Source: Xenorhabdus indica
GTDB taxonomy: Bacteria; Pseudomonadota; Gammaproteobacteria; Enterobacterales; Enterobacteriaceae
NCBI RefSeq assembly: GCF_014467235.1
Contig: NZ_NKHP01000007.1
Span: 142,446 to 206,445, forward strand
Length of the DNA: 64,000 bases
Direction: 5' to 3'
The translations under genes and the position numbers were made by a program. Below, piece by piece: positions 46,319 through 54,811 of this stretch; within the stretch, counting starts at the first letter, position 1, and every line of letters starts with the position of its first letter. A model generated the notes under the pieces. The model was not told where the DNA came from. It saw only the letters and a program-made list of their open reading frames with translations, and searched no databases.

Positions 46319-47501
46319 CGTGATTATTATTGGTGCAGGATTAGTCGGGCTTGGTACTGCCAATGCCCTGCAAGAACATCATCCACACTTACGCCTGCTA
46401 GTATTGGATAAAGAAAAGAATGTGGCTGCTCATCAGAGTGGTCATAACAGCAATGTTGTCCATTCTGGTATTTACTACCCCCCCGACAGTCTGAAAGCGC
46501 GTCTGGCGAAAAAAGGCAATCAAACGATATATCAGTTTTGCCAAGAACATGGCTTATATTACGACCGCTGCGGCAAAGTTATTGTTGCAACTCAATTAAA
46601 AGAACTCCTTTTATTGGAAAATATTTATCAACGCGGTTTACAAAATGATCTTAATGTCAGTCGGTTATCACAAGCTGCTTTGAAAGAACGTGAGCCTTAT
46701 GTCAACGGCCTGGAAGCCATTCTGGTTCAGGATACAGGGATCGTGAATTATCAGGAAATTGCAGCAAAACTGGCCGAGATCATACAAACCAGAGGCGGAG
46801 ATATTCACTGTCAACAACAGGTAAAAGCTATCCGTGAACATAGTGGTTATGTTGAGGTACAGACTCAACAATGCGGTTATCAGGCCAAATGGCTGTTGAA
46901 CTGTGCCGGACTACATAGCGACAGGATTGCTGAGCTGGCGGGCTATGATACTGGTATGAAGATTGTACCATTCCGTGGTGAATATTATGTCTTGGATAGC
47001 AGTAAAAACTATTTGGTTAATCACTTGATTTACCCTGTCCCCAACCCTGATTTTCCGTTTTTAGGTGTTCATTTCACACGTATGCACAATGGCAAACGGG
47101 ATGTTGGCCCTAATGCAGTATTGGCATTTAAGCGTGAAGGCTATCATAAAACAGATTTCAGCCTGCGGGATCTGACGGAAATACTGACTTACAAAGGATT
47201 CTGGAAAATTGCCACACGCTACTTTGGTGAAGGCCTGGCAGAAATACGCCGTTCCTATTCACGCCAGCACTTTACTGACAATGCCCGCCAGCTCATTCCT
47301 GATTTACAGCCCGAAGATATCATACCGGGGCCAGCGGGTGTTCGTGCCCAGGCATTAACAGTTGATGGCAAACTGGTGGATGATTTTCACTTTGTGAAGG
47401 GCCATCGCTCACTGCACGTTTGCAATGCTCCCTCGCCTGCCGCTACGGCATCGTTTGAAATTGGCAGAGAAATTGTAAGACAATATTTTGAAACAATTTA
47501 A
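46311..47501 (+). CDS. lhgO: L-2-hydroxyglutarate oxidase/dehydrogenase
   Basis: FAD enzyme of 396 residues that oxidises L-2-hydroxyglutarate to 2-oxoglutarate at the inner membrane. The nucleotide-binding start VIIIGAGLVGLGTANAL, the HNSNVVHSGIYYPPDSLKA stretch, GTDGIV-like VQDTGIVNYQEIA, and FRGEYYVLD are family features, and the end GPAGVRAQALTVDGKLVDDF followed by HVCNAPSPAATASFEIG is diagnostic. The ribosome site AAAGAGG lies before the ATG. Upstream is only a transporter relic; the csiD and gab genes that accompany it in E. coli are absent. The gene looks intact. Confidence 0.93.
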   Translation: MYDVIIIGAGLVGLGTANALQEHHPHLRLLVLDKEKNVAAHQSGHNSNVVHSGIYYPPDSLKARLAKKGNQTIYQFCQEHGLYYDRCGKVIVATQLKELLLLENIYQRGLQNDLNVSRLSQAALKEREPYVNGLEAILVQDTGIVNYQEIAAKLAEIIQTRGGDIHCQQQVKAIREHSGYVEVQTQQCGYQAKWLLNCAGLHSDRIAELAGYDTGMKIVPFRGEYYVLDSSKNYLVNHLIYPVPNPDFPFLGVHFTRMHNGKRDVGPNAVLAFKREGYHKTDFSLRDLTEILTYKGFWKIATRYFGEGLAEIRRSYSRQHFTDNARQLIPDLQPEDIIPGPAGVRAQALTVDGKLVDDFHFVKGHRSLHVCNAPSPAATASFEIGREIVRQYFETI

Positions 47502-47519
47502 GCGCTGAGTTGTTCAGAA

Positions 47520-47551
47520 GTAAGCGCACGGTAAACTCACCATGCGCTTAC
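47520..47551 (+). terminator. Hairpin after lhgO
   Basis: GTAAGCGCA and TGCGCTTAC pair over 9 bp and the inner GGT/ACC extends the stem past one mismatch. No strong T-tract follows. The remaining DNA to 47854 is A/T-rich and contains no gene; it carries the ribosome site TAAGGAGA of the next gene at its end. Confidence 0.5.
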
Positions 47552-47854
47552 CGAAGTAGTCATAACGCCCCTAAAATAACTAAATTTGTTTTTTAGGCAT
47601 ATCATTTTCATCAAGGTTTATGAAAATAATTTATCTGAAAGGCTATTAAGAAAATAAATATTATAGAGATTAAATAAAATCAAACCTTGATAAATAAAAA
47701 TGCGCTTATTTATTAATTTTCACACTTCTAAATTTAAACAAATCTTTTTTAAAACCATGTCTCAATATAAGAGTTATTCACCACCTTGACACATAATTTC
47801 TTCTCCTTATTCTAGTTTGACATTGTTGGAATAAACGTAAGGAGAATATCTATT

Positions 47855-48478
47855 ATGTCTAAAAATAAGCTCGCCAATGGCGCTATATTTTACACCCAAA
47901 AAAATTACACGGGTTGTTCCTATCAATATCCAGAAAATAGTACAGAAGTAAATTTAATAGGCACCCCACTCAATGATCAGTTTCTTTCTGTCGAAGTTGG
48001 CCTGGAGTCAATAGTTTTTGCCTGGCGGCATGGCAGTGATAGTCAAGCAGGACAAATTTATCGCGAATGGGATTCAAGTCAGGCTGATATTAGTGATATT
48101 CAAGGCTTGTCAAAATTTATTGTATCTCCGTCAAACCGTGATTTGCTGGCAATAAAATTGATTAACGAATCAGGAATAGATCAGGTATTTAGGGCAAATA
48201 TCCAAACTTATACCATTCCTGATGCTGTAAACTGTTATTCAAATGGCGACTATGAAGTCGTTGGCCTAATACCAAAAGATGGGCAACTATATGTTACCTC
48301 TGTCGCCGTATTTAATGATCAAAATATCGTGGTAACTAATGGTGCTGTTTATTTTAAATATAATGGCACTGACCTTGATATTGTTACTTATGATACAATA
48401 CCTCCCTATATGCGGTTTGAAAAAGCCAGCAGTTATCATTTTAATTTCTATTTAGAAGAGTTTCCTCACAACAAATAA
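47855..48478 (+). CDS. Possible beta/gamma-crystallin-like protein
   Basis: Protein of 207 residues without signal peptide or membrane span. The N-terminal 60 residues resemble a beta/gamma-crystallin Greek-key motif: AIFYTQKNYTGCSYQYPENS has the spacing Y/F-x5-Y-x-G of that fold, followed by a second strand set (FLSVEVGLESIVFAW). The C-terminal half is beta-rich with alternating hydrophobics (AVYFKYNGTDLDIVTYDTIP). Such proteins in bacteria are often secreted, calcium-binding or parts of insecticidal or toxin-associated loci. The gene has a strong ribosome site and its own terminator. The family call is tentative; function unknown. Confidence 0.55.
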   Translation: MSKNKLANGAIFYTQKNYTGCSYQYPENSTEVNLIGTPLNDQFLSVEVGLESIVFAWRHGSDSQAGQIYREWDSSQADISDIQGLSKFIVSPSNRDLLAIKLINESGIDQVFRANIQTYTIPDAVNCYSNGDYEVVGLIPKDGQLYVTSVAVFNDQNIVVTNGAVYFKYNGTDLDIVTYDTIPPYMRFEKASSYHFNFYLEEFPHNK

Positions 48479-48515
48479 AGTGAAAACAATTTTGTCTAGT
48501 GGGTAATTTTAATAT

Positions 48516-48540
48516 AGCCCCTGAAAAGGGGCTTATTAAT
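48516..48540 (+). terminator. Hairpin after the crystallin-like gene
   Basis: AGCCCCT and AGGGGCT form a 7-bp G/C-rich stem with loop GAAA, followed by TATTAAT. Probable intrinsic terminator, possibly serving both convergent genes. Confidence 0.7.
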
Positions 48541-48592
48541 AATGACTTCAGTTCAAATTAATATTGCCAAACTAGCTTTAATGATAAATTCA

Positions 48593-49171
48593 TTAATATT
48601 TACTATTCGGGTATAAATCCACCCACAATAACTGGCTATCAGCAACTAACGGTTTAATCGCCCCTTCCCGTATATCCTCTGGCAACCACCATGCACCTTG
48701 CCCAAAAGCAAGCTGAACAGAATTTGTGCCGATCATTTCCCAACGCCCTTTCAGAACATACAGCACTCCGCTGTGAGATGTCGGTAAGCGGCGTTCAGCA
48801 GTCACCACAGAAATTTCAGAAACCCAGGAAGAACGGCGGATCAGGATATTGAAGCATTGAACAGATCCATCCAACAGTTCAACATGCCCCCGAATATCAC
48901 CGGAAAAATGGAAAGGGGTCATTTTTTTCACCAGCTCATGTTCCAGAAAACCCGGACTGGTTAAACGGATGCCTTTTCCCTTCAATAATACGATGGAGCG
49001 ATCAATATCAGGAAATTGCCCCAGTGCCCCATTTTGATGAATAGATGTGAAGCAAGCACGCCAAGCGAAATCATCAGCAACCGGCCAGCAAACAATATCC
49101 CTTACTTCCCCGATCCCTCCAGCCCATTGTTCTCTTGGTAACGTTGCATAATCGAAACATTTCATTCTCAT
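48593..49171 (-). CDS. HutD/Ves family cupin protein
   Basis: Protein of 192 residues of the bicupin HutD/Ves family, linked to histidine utilisation and stress but with no settled reaction. Features: the start FDYATLPREQWAGGIGEVRDI (positions 4-24, as in Ves M-x-N-x-W-R-N-x-x-G-E-T-R-E-I), AWRACFTSIHQNGALGQFPD, and the beta-barrel core GSVQCFNILIRR. An AGGAGAG site precedes the ATG. It lies 119 bases after the MocR-type gene on the same strand, so one transcript is possible. No hut genes are near. Confidence 0.8.
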   Translation of the reverse strand: MRMKCFDYATLPREQWAGGIGEVRDIVCWPVADDFAWRACFTSIHQNGALGQFPDIDRSIVLLKGKGIRLTSPGFLEHELVKKMTPFHFSGDIRGHVELLDGSVQCFNILIRRSSWVSEISVVTAERRLPTSHSGVLYVLKGRWEMIGTNSVQLAFGQGAWWLPEDIREGAIKPLVADSQLLWVDLYPNSKY

Positions 49172-49290
49172 GCTCTCCTTTCACTACTCTTACTGTTCTA
49201 CTTACACCTGAAGAGGCAATAAATGTCCAATTGTAAACTTCGCAAATAATTTTTCCTGCCGCAACCAAGAAACAATTAAAATGTGATTAA

Positions 49291-50712
49291 TTACCCGTAT
49301 TCCTTTAATAACATACGACACAAACTTCCCAATGTTTTCATGGCTGCCGCCTGAGTTTCATTCCATGCAAATGAGGTATTCAACCGGAAAGCGTGATCAA
49401 ACTGAGAGCTGGTGGAAAACATGCTGCCGGGCGCAATACTGATGCCTTTAGCCAGCGCCAGTTGATATAACCGATTAGCATTGAAAGGCGGTTCGAATTC
49501 CAGCCAGATAAAATAACCACCACGCGTGCTGTTAACTTTGACCGACTGTGGGAAATATCCACTGACTGCCCGCAGCATTTGAAGTTGCCTTTGCTCCAAT
49601 TGACGCCGCAACCGCCGTATATGGGTATCATATCCTCCCTGAGTCAGGTATTCCGCAATCGCCAACTGTGTGGGGATACTGGCTGAAACGGTGCTCATCA
49701 TCTGCAATTGTTGGATCTTTATCGCATGTTTTCCCGCAGCTACCCATCCGACGCGATATCCGGGAGCAAGACATTTTGAAAAGGATGCACAGTGCATGAA
49801 ATTATTTTCCTTGTCCCATGCTTTAATTGGCATCGGCGGGTCCTGATCAAAATAGAGTTCGCCATAAACATCATCTTCAATCAGGATAATGCCGCTTCGG
49901 TTCAGAATTTCAACTAACCGCTGTTTATTTTCTGTCGGCATACTGACACACAATGGGTTCTGAAATCGGGACATCAGCCAGCAAGCTTTTATTTCATATT
50001 TACCAACAACTTCTTCCAGTACATCCAAATCAATACCTGTTTTTGGATCCGTTTTTATGGCAATGGCTTTCAAACGTAAACGCTCTATAGCCTGTAATGC
50101 GCCATAAAAAGCCGGTGACTCAATCACGACCCAATCTCCGGGGGAAGTTGCTGACTGTAAGCTGAAACTCAACGATTCCATTGCGCCTGCTGTGATCACA
50201 ATTTCATCAGGAGAAACATGGATACCTTGTGCGGCATAACGACGGGATATATTACGCCTCAATCGTTCATTTCCCGGAGGTAAATTAGCCAATGAACTGT
50301 GGGGAACAAAGCGACGAGCGACTGACGCCAGTGTTTTGGCTAATCTGGGTTCTACTAATAAGGAAGGATCAGGAAATGCGGAACCAAAAGGAACGATTTG
50401 TGGATCTTTACACGCTTGTAAGACATCAAAAATTGAGGCACTAATCTCCACATTTTCACTCAGATTCAGTTTCTTTCCCCCTTTTACCGCTGCAAAGGGT
50501 TTTATCCGCGGGGCAACATAATAGCCTGATTGCGGACGTGCCACGATCCAGCCCTGACTTTCCAATAATTGATAGGCTTGCAGCACCGTCATCAAACTTA
50601 ATCCCGACGATTTCACCGATTCCCGCAGTGATGGCAACCTGTCCCCCACTTGCCAAATGTCATCCTCTATCTGTTGACGGATTGTTACTGCCAGTTGTTC
50701 GTAGCGCGTCAT
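49291..50712 (-). CDS. MocR-type GntR/aminotransferase regulator
   Basis: Transcription factor of 473 residues. An N-terminal GntR winged helix (LRESVKSSGLSLMTVLQAYQ, about residues 29-48) is fused to a fold-type I aminotransferase-like domain with ITAGAMESLSFSL, IEDDVYGELYFD and the PLP lysine in CASFSKCLAPGYRVGW (about residue 312). The family senses PLP or amino-derivatives and controls genes of vitamin B6, GABA, taurine or amino acid metabolism. The neighbours are the HutD-like gene (same strand, downstream) and the aromatic operon end (upstream). The target is not obvious; it could regulate HutD or an aromatic amine pathway. Confidence 0.9.
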   Translation of the reverse strand: MTRYEQLAVTIRQQIEDDIWQVGDRLPSLRESVKSSGLSLMTVLQAYQLLESQGWIVARPQSGYYVAPRIKPFAAVKGGKKLNLSENVEISASIFDVLQACKDPQIVPFGSAFPDPSLLVEPRLAKTLASVARRFVPHSSLANLPPGNERLRRNISRRYAAQGIHVSPDEIVITAGAMESLSFSLQSATSPGDWVVIESPAFYGALQAIERLRLKAIAIKTDPKTGIDLDVLEEVVGKYEIKACWLMSRFQNPLCVSMPTENKQRLVEILNRSGIILIEDDVYGELYFDQDPPMPIKAWDKENNFMHCASFSKCLAPGYRVGWVAAGKHAIKIQQLQMMSTVSASIPTQLAIAEYLTQGGYDTHIRRLRRQLEQRQLQMLRAVSGYFPQSVKVNSTRGGYFIWLEFEPPFNANRLYQLALAKGISIAPGSMFSTSSQFDHAFRLNTSFAWNETQAAAMKTLGSLCRMLLKEYG

Positions 50713-50735
50713 ATGCAGGCCTTTGGTTAAACTGC

Positions 50736-50797
50736 TATACCCGTCATCTTCTCAATTGCAGTTTTTTTAGCTGCATTCTGAAAAACCATCGGGTATA
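50736..50797. repeat. TATACCC repeat with perfect outer ends
   Basis: TATACCC at 50736 and GGGTATA at 50791 bound 62 bases with an inner stem GCAG/CTGC. It lies between the MocR-type gene and the aromatic operon end. Same family as 34765 and 62991. Confidence 0.7.
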
Positions 50798-50900
50798 TAT
50801 CCAGGATATTAATAATCTTTCACTATTATATCCGAATACCTACATTTTATTTGCCTGCCCCTTCTCACTTTGCTGGCCAGTTTAAGTCACGGGTATCTAT

Positions 50901-51647
50901 TCAAGATAACAGTGAACCAAATCCCGGAGCGAATGTGCTTAGCCCAAGCTGTTTCAGTATCATATAAGTCGTTGCCACAGAGGCGGAGATAACAGGTACT
51001 CCCACACGCGCCTCGATCAAAGGTACTGATGCCAATGAAGGCATTTGTACGCAGGCAGAAGCAACAATAACATCGACATTACTGTTCAAGCGCTTAGTAA
51101 TTTCTACTGGTGCAAGAGGATCTTGTCGCCCGACAGCGAGGTTATCCGCGATTTCCAACGAGATGCTATCAATGACTTCAATGCCCTCATTTTCGATGTA
51201 ATCAATCACTAATTGAGTCAATGGCTTCATATAAGGTGTCAATATAGAGATCCGTTTCGCTGCCAAAACGTGAAGCCCGTTCACCAATGCTCCTGCGCTT
51301 GTGACAACCGGAGCCGGATAACCATTTTCCAGTGTCCGTAAATGAAGACATTTTTCCGAAATTCGATGGTATCCTTTCCCCATGCTCATAATGGCTACCA
51401 GACAGGCATATCCCACGATATCCACTGACGCATCCGACAACTCCAATGCACAGCGATCACTCTCTGCATCCATTAATGCCAGTTCATCTTTTCTGACCGT
51501 TTTCATTCTCATGCGGCTGGAATGAAAGGTAAAACGTTCAGGGGTGATCATTTCTCGCGTGCGCAGAATAGCGGGAATTTCCGTTTCCATAGTGGTATTT
51601 GACGAAGGCACAATCAGCCCGACCCGGAAGTTACGCTGTTCACTCAT
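50901..51647 (-). CDS. maiA: Maleate cis-trans isomerase
   Basis: Cofactor-free enzyme of 248 residues in the Asp/Glu racemase superfamily that converts maleate to fumarate. It matches characterised maleate isomerases closely in outline: VGLIVPSSNTTMETEIPA at the start, RFTFHSSRMRMKTV, the first catalytic Cys in GYACLVAIMSMG (about residue 80), and the second in VASACVQMPSLASV (about 198). It is the last gene of the minus-strand aromatic operon and overlaps the nitrilase gene by 4 bases. Its presence means that ring cleavage ends in maleate, i.e. maleylpyruvate is hydrolysed directly rather than isomerised first. Confidence in family is high. Confidence 0.92.
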   Translation of the reverse strand: MSEQRNFRVGLIVPSSNTTMETEIPAILRTREMITPERFTFHSSRMRMKTVRKDELALMDAESDRCALELSDASVDIVGYACLVAIMSMGKGYHRISEKCLHLRTLENGYPAPVVTSAGALVNGLHVLAAKRISILTPYMKPLTQLVIDYIENEGIEVIDSISLEIADNLAVGRQDPLAPVEITKRLNSNVDVIVASACVQMPSLASVPLIEARVGVPVISASVATTYMILKQLGLSTFAPGFGSLLS

Positions 51648-52672
51648 AAGCGATCCTCTTGTGTGGGATTAACCCAATCAGCACACAGATTAGAATCTGC
51701 CTGATCCCATGAATCAATAAACTGGATCGCATGCGTAGCACGGCGATTCACTTTCAAATCAAAAATATCAAAACGGTTGTAATGCCCTGTTATGTCGTGC
51801 ATCTGGCGGGGTTGAATACAACGGTTCAGATCAATTTCCGCATAGACAATTCCTTCTTTATCAATCAGAGGATGCCCCATCACACGCCCATCCGGCCCGA
51901 TAATTCCCGTAAACGCACTATTAGGACGTGCCAGCAATTGTTCAGCTTCGGGATGGCTGGCTGTCATAGCCTGTGCGATTTCCGGGGAAATAGTGGAACA
52001 AGAAACGAGGGTAAAAACTTTACCTTCAAAGCAATGCGCAGCCGCACGTAAACGGATCGCCTCAGCCATATCATAATCTGCTGGTGCAACAGGCAGGGAG
52101 ATATAACTGGCAACATGTACCAGCTCTCCCTGAGATAACAAAGCAAAACGTGCCAACGGATTGGTATTCTCACCACAGGCCAGCACTCCCAGTGGGCCAA
52201 TACTCGTATCATGCACTTTTAATGAAGAAGCATCACCATTCGCCCATGTCAGTTTTTCAGCCCACGTCGGGATCAGTTTACGATGGCGCCCCAAAATACA
52301 CCCGTCATCAGAAATAGTCACCAGCGTGTTATAAAGTGTTGCAATACCTGTGGGACTGCGCTCATTCACGCCAATCACGACATTAATATGCTGACGAGCA
52401 GCGGCCTGAGCGATTTTATGGATCTCATCTCCCGGCACTTCAATGGCAGATTTGCACAATTTTTCAAACCACGGGCTGCCCTGAACGGGCGTCATTACCC
52501 AGTTCCAATAGGGATACCCCGCAATAAATACTTCAGGAAAAGCCACCAGACTGGCACCATTATTTGCCGCCTCCTGGATAAGCTGACAAACGAGATCAAC
52601 TGTCGCTTCCGTATCCAGAAAGATCGGCGCAGCCTGTACCGTAGCTGCCTTAAATTTAGGAAGATTCAGCAT
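51644..52672 (-). CDS. Nitrilase-family carbon-nitrogen hydrolase
   Basis: Enzyme of 342 residues with the Glu-Lys-Cys triad of the nitrilase superfamily: Glu in VAFPEVFIAGYPYW (about residue 46), Lys in GRHRKLIPTWAEK (about 130) and Cys in GVLACGENTNPLARFAL (about 164). The CGENTNPLAR motif and length are those of true nitrilases, which give an acid and ammonia from a nitrile, rather than amidases. An AGGAG site lies before the start. It sits inside an aromatic ring-cleavage operon, so an aryl or aliphatic nitrile (for example an indole-derived one) or a C-N bond in a ring-cleavage product may be the substrate. This is inference. Confidence 0.88.
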   Translation of the reverse strand: MLNLPKFKAATVQAAPIFLDTEATVDLVCQLIQEAANNGASLVAFPEVFIAGYPYWNWVMTPVQGSPWFEKLCKSAIEVPGDEIHKIAQAAARQHINVVIGVNERSPTGIATLYNTLVTISDDGCILGRHRKLIPTWAEKLTWANGDASSLKVHDTSIGPLGVLACGENTNPLARFALLSQGELVHVASYISLPVAPADYDMAEAIRLRAAAHCFEGKVFTLVSCSTISPEIAQAMTASHPEAEQLLARPNSAFTGIIGPDGRVMGHPLIDKEGIVYAEIDLNRCIQPRQMHDITGHYNRFDIFDLKVNRRATHAIQFIDSWDQADSNLCADWVNPTQEDRL

Positions 52673-52707
52673 AGCAGGCTCCTGTTTTCTTTCGTCTATC
52701 GGAAAAG

Positions 52708-53619
52708 TTACACAGCAATAACGGGGTGGCGCAAATCACCTATTTTCTCAAGATGTGCTTCAATGACATCCCCCGGCCATAGCCATTCCTGCGGATCGCG
52801 CCCTGCCCCAACACCGGATGGCGTTCCTGTCGCAATGATATCTCCCGGCTCCAGTGTAATACCCTTGCTGATATCTGCGATCAAAGCATTAACCTTGAAT
52901 AACATATGATGAGTATTGGAATCCTGCTTAGTCACTCCATTAACTTTCAGACGCAAAGCAAGATTATGCGGGTCGGGAATGTCATCAGCAGTGACAATGC
53001 AAGGGCCAAAAGGTGCATAGGTATCCTGACCTTTAGAGTAGATCCACTGCCCGGCACGGCGACAATCACGAGCGCTCATGTCGATCATCAAACTATAACC
53101 AAAGACATATTTCAGTGCGTCAGACTCTGGTACGCCCTTCGCACGCTGCCCGATGATCACGGCTAACTCCACTTCCCAATCTAATTGCCGGGTGATTTCA
53201 CGATTGTGTTCAATTGCATCCCCCGGACCAATGATTGTGGTTGGCGGCTTAGAAAAAATAATCGGTTCTTTCGGCAGATCTTTTGCTGTATCAAGAGACA
53301 GACTGGATTCCTCAACATGTTCAACATAATTCAGGCCAATGCCGAAAATGTTTTTGCGCGGGCGGGGAATGGGAGCCAGAATTTTTACATTCTCCAATGG
53401 CCGGGTCACGCCGGTTGGCCATAGACCTTCAAATGAATTTAACAATATAGCTGTACTGTTTACGGCCAATGGCCCTAATTCGATAAAGTCCAGCATGTTA
53501 TCCGGTAAGACACTTCCGGCATGAGCGGCCAATTTTGCCAAATCCACTACATGATTATTTACAATTGCCCCCAATCGTGCAGCAGCAGTGATTTCGGTAC
53601 GATAAGTGATTAAACGCAT
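52708..53619 (-). CDS. FAH-family hydrolase, probable maleyl-/fumarylpyruvate hydrolase
   Basis: Enzyme of 303 residues of the fumarylacetoacetase fold that hydrolyses the gentisate ring-cleavage product to pyruvate and a C4 acid. Core motifs: FGIGLNYVEHVEESS, the acidic metal ligands in DWEVELAVIIGQ, KGQDTYAPFGPCIVTADDI and GDIIATGTPSGVGAG. The start (AGGAGGAG upstream) overlaps the stop of the dioxygenase gene by 10 bases, so the two are coupled. Because the operon also has a maleate isomerase and no maleylpyruvate isomerase, direct maleylpyruvate hydrolysis to maleate is the likely reaction. Confidence 0.9.
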   Translation of the reverse strand: MRLITYRTEITAAARLGAIVNNHVVDLAKLAAHAGSVLPDNMLDFIELGPLAVNSTAILLNSFEGLWPTGVTRPLENVKILAPIPRPRKNIFGIGLNYVEHVEESSLSLDTAKDLPKEPIIFSKPPTTIIGPGDAIEHNREITRQLDWEVELAVIIGQRAKGVPESDALKYVFGYSLMIDMSARDCRRAGQWIYSKGQDTYAPFGPCIVTADDIPDPHNLALRLKVNGVTKQDSNTHHMLFKVNALIADISKGITLEPGDIIATGTPSGVGAGRDPQEWLWPGDVIEAHLEKIGDLRHPVIAV

Positions 53620-54761
53620 CTTTCTCCTCCTACTCGTTGATGTCCGTCGTTATCGGTCAGGGCTTCTTCATAATACAACTGTAATGCCTGTATCACTGGC
53701 AGGTCATTGAAACAGAATAAACAAGCATCTTCCGTTTGTGATGTATTGACATGTTCATGCAGCGCCCATGAAGGAACACAGAAAATATCCCGCGCCTGCC
53801 AGTCAAACCGCTGACCATCAATCACAGAGTAGCCCTGTCCTTTCGCTACCTGATAGATAAAACTCCCCGTATGCCTGTGCGCCTTACCAACGAATCCGGG
53901 GCGTAATAGCTGCATACTGGCACCAAGAGTTGGCATCACATGACCTCCGGTCAACGGATTAGTGTAGTGCATCAGAATGTCATCAAAGGGTGAACCTTCT
54001 GAAACATGGGCATAACGTTGCAGTGCTGCATAGGTTGGCTCCCATTGATATTTGAACAACGGAGAATAAGGTTTATCCCAACCGATATTTTGCGGACGCA
54101 AGGCCGGTGCTCCCCAAAGAGCAACAGAGGCATCCACAGGTTCTGTTACCGCCTGACGTAAATCAGGATGTACCTTATAAAAGCCAGCTTCCAGTACATT
54201 GACTAACGGAATATCCAGACCGTCCTGCCAGATACATTGTGAACCATCAGGATCAACGCCATGTTCATGCCATGTTCCACCAGGGGTTAAAACAAAATCA
54301 TTCGCTTCCAGCGGCATTTTATGTCCATTAACAATGGTATAAGCTCCGCGCCCTTCCATAATAAAACGCAGGGCGGAAGAGGAGTGAGCATGAGCTGATG
54401 CCGCTTCTCCCGGCCGCATAGTCTGAATCCCGGAATAAAGCAACCCCACGGCACTGGATGAACCCGGATCTCCAGCATTGTTTAGATAGACCACACGACG
54501 TCCCGCTTTTTCTGGTGTAACCAAATCAGCAGATTTCAGGACATGTTCACGCAGAACGCTATAACGCCAAAGTACCGGAACCGAAGCGGATTTCGGTTGC
54601 CACGGTTCAATTTTATTAGCGATTGTCCAGAGTGCACCTGTTCTGTGTTTCTCCAGTTCTTGGTAATAAGCCAGCAGTTCAGGGTTATCGGCGACATTAG
54701 CGCGACCGATAATGTTTTCCCGATATTGATCATGTGATTGAACATTTTCTTGTTGAGACAT
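53610..54761 (-). CDS. Gentisate 1,2-dioxygenase-type bicupin
   Basis: Ring-cleaving dioxygenase of 383 residues with two cupin domains. The N-terminal, metal-binding cupin shows the His pair in ASAHAHSSSALRFIMEG and the later His in LTPGGTWHEHGVD; the C-terminal cupin has GKAHRHTGSFIYQVAKG. These are the layout of gentisate and 1-hydroxy-2-naphthoate dioxygenases (Fe(II)). The start was set at 54761 (MSQQENVQ) because AGGAGAT lies just before it; longer versions reach into the previous gene's end. In the operon it should cleave the 2,5-dihydroxy (or 2-amino-5-hydroxy) benzoate made by the upstream monooxygenase and thioesterase. Which of the two is the natural substrate is not shown. Confidence 0.88.
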   Translation of the reverse strand: MSQQENVQSHDQYRENIIGRANVADNPELLAYYQELEKHRTGALWTIANKIEPWQPKSASVPVLWRYSVLREHVLKSADLVTPEKAGRRVVYLNNAGDPGSSSAVGLLYSGIQTMRPGEAASAHAHSSSALRFIMEGRGAYTIVNGHKMPLEANDFVLTPGGTWHEHGVDPDGSQCIWQDGLDIPLVNVLEAGFYKVHPDLRQAVTEPVDASVALWGAPALRPQNIGWDKPYSPLFKYQWEPTYAALQRYAHVSEGSPFDDILMHYTNPLTGGHVMPTLGASMQLLRPGFVGKAHRHTGSFIYQVAKGQGYSVIDGQRFDWQARDIFCVPSWALHEHVNTSQTEDACLFCFNDLPVIQALQLYYEEALTDNDGHQRVGGERCV

Positions 54762-54811
54762 GGCTATCTCCTGTACGGATGGTAACTGTGATTTGAAAGC
54801 TAACCTGAGAC

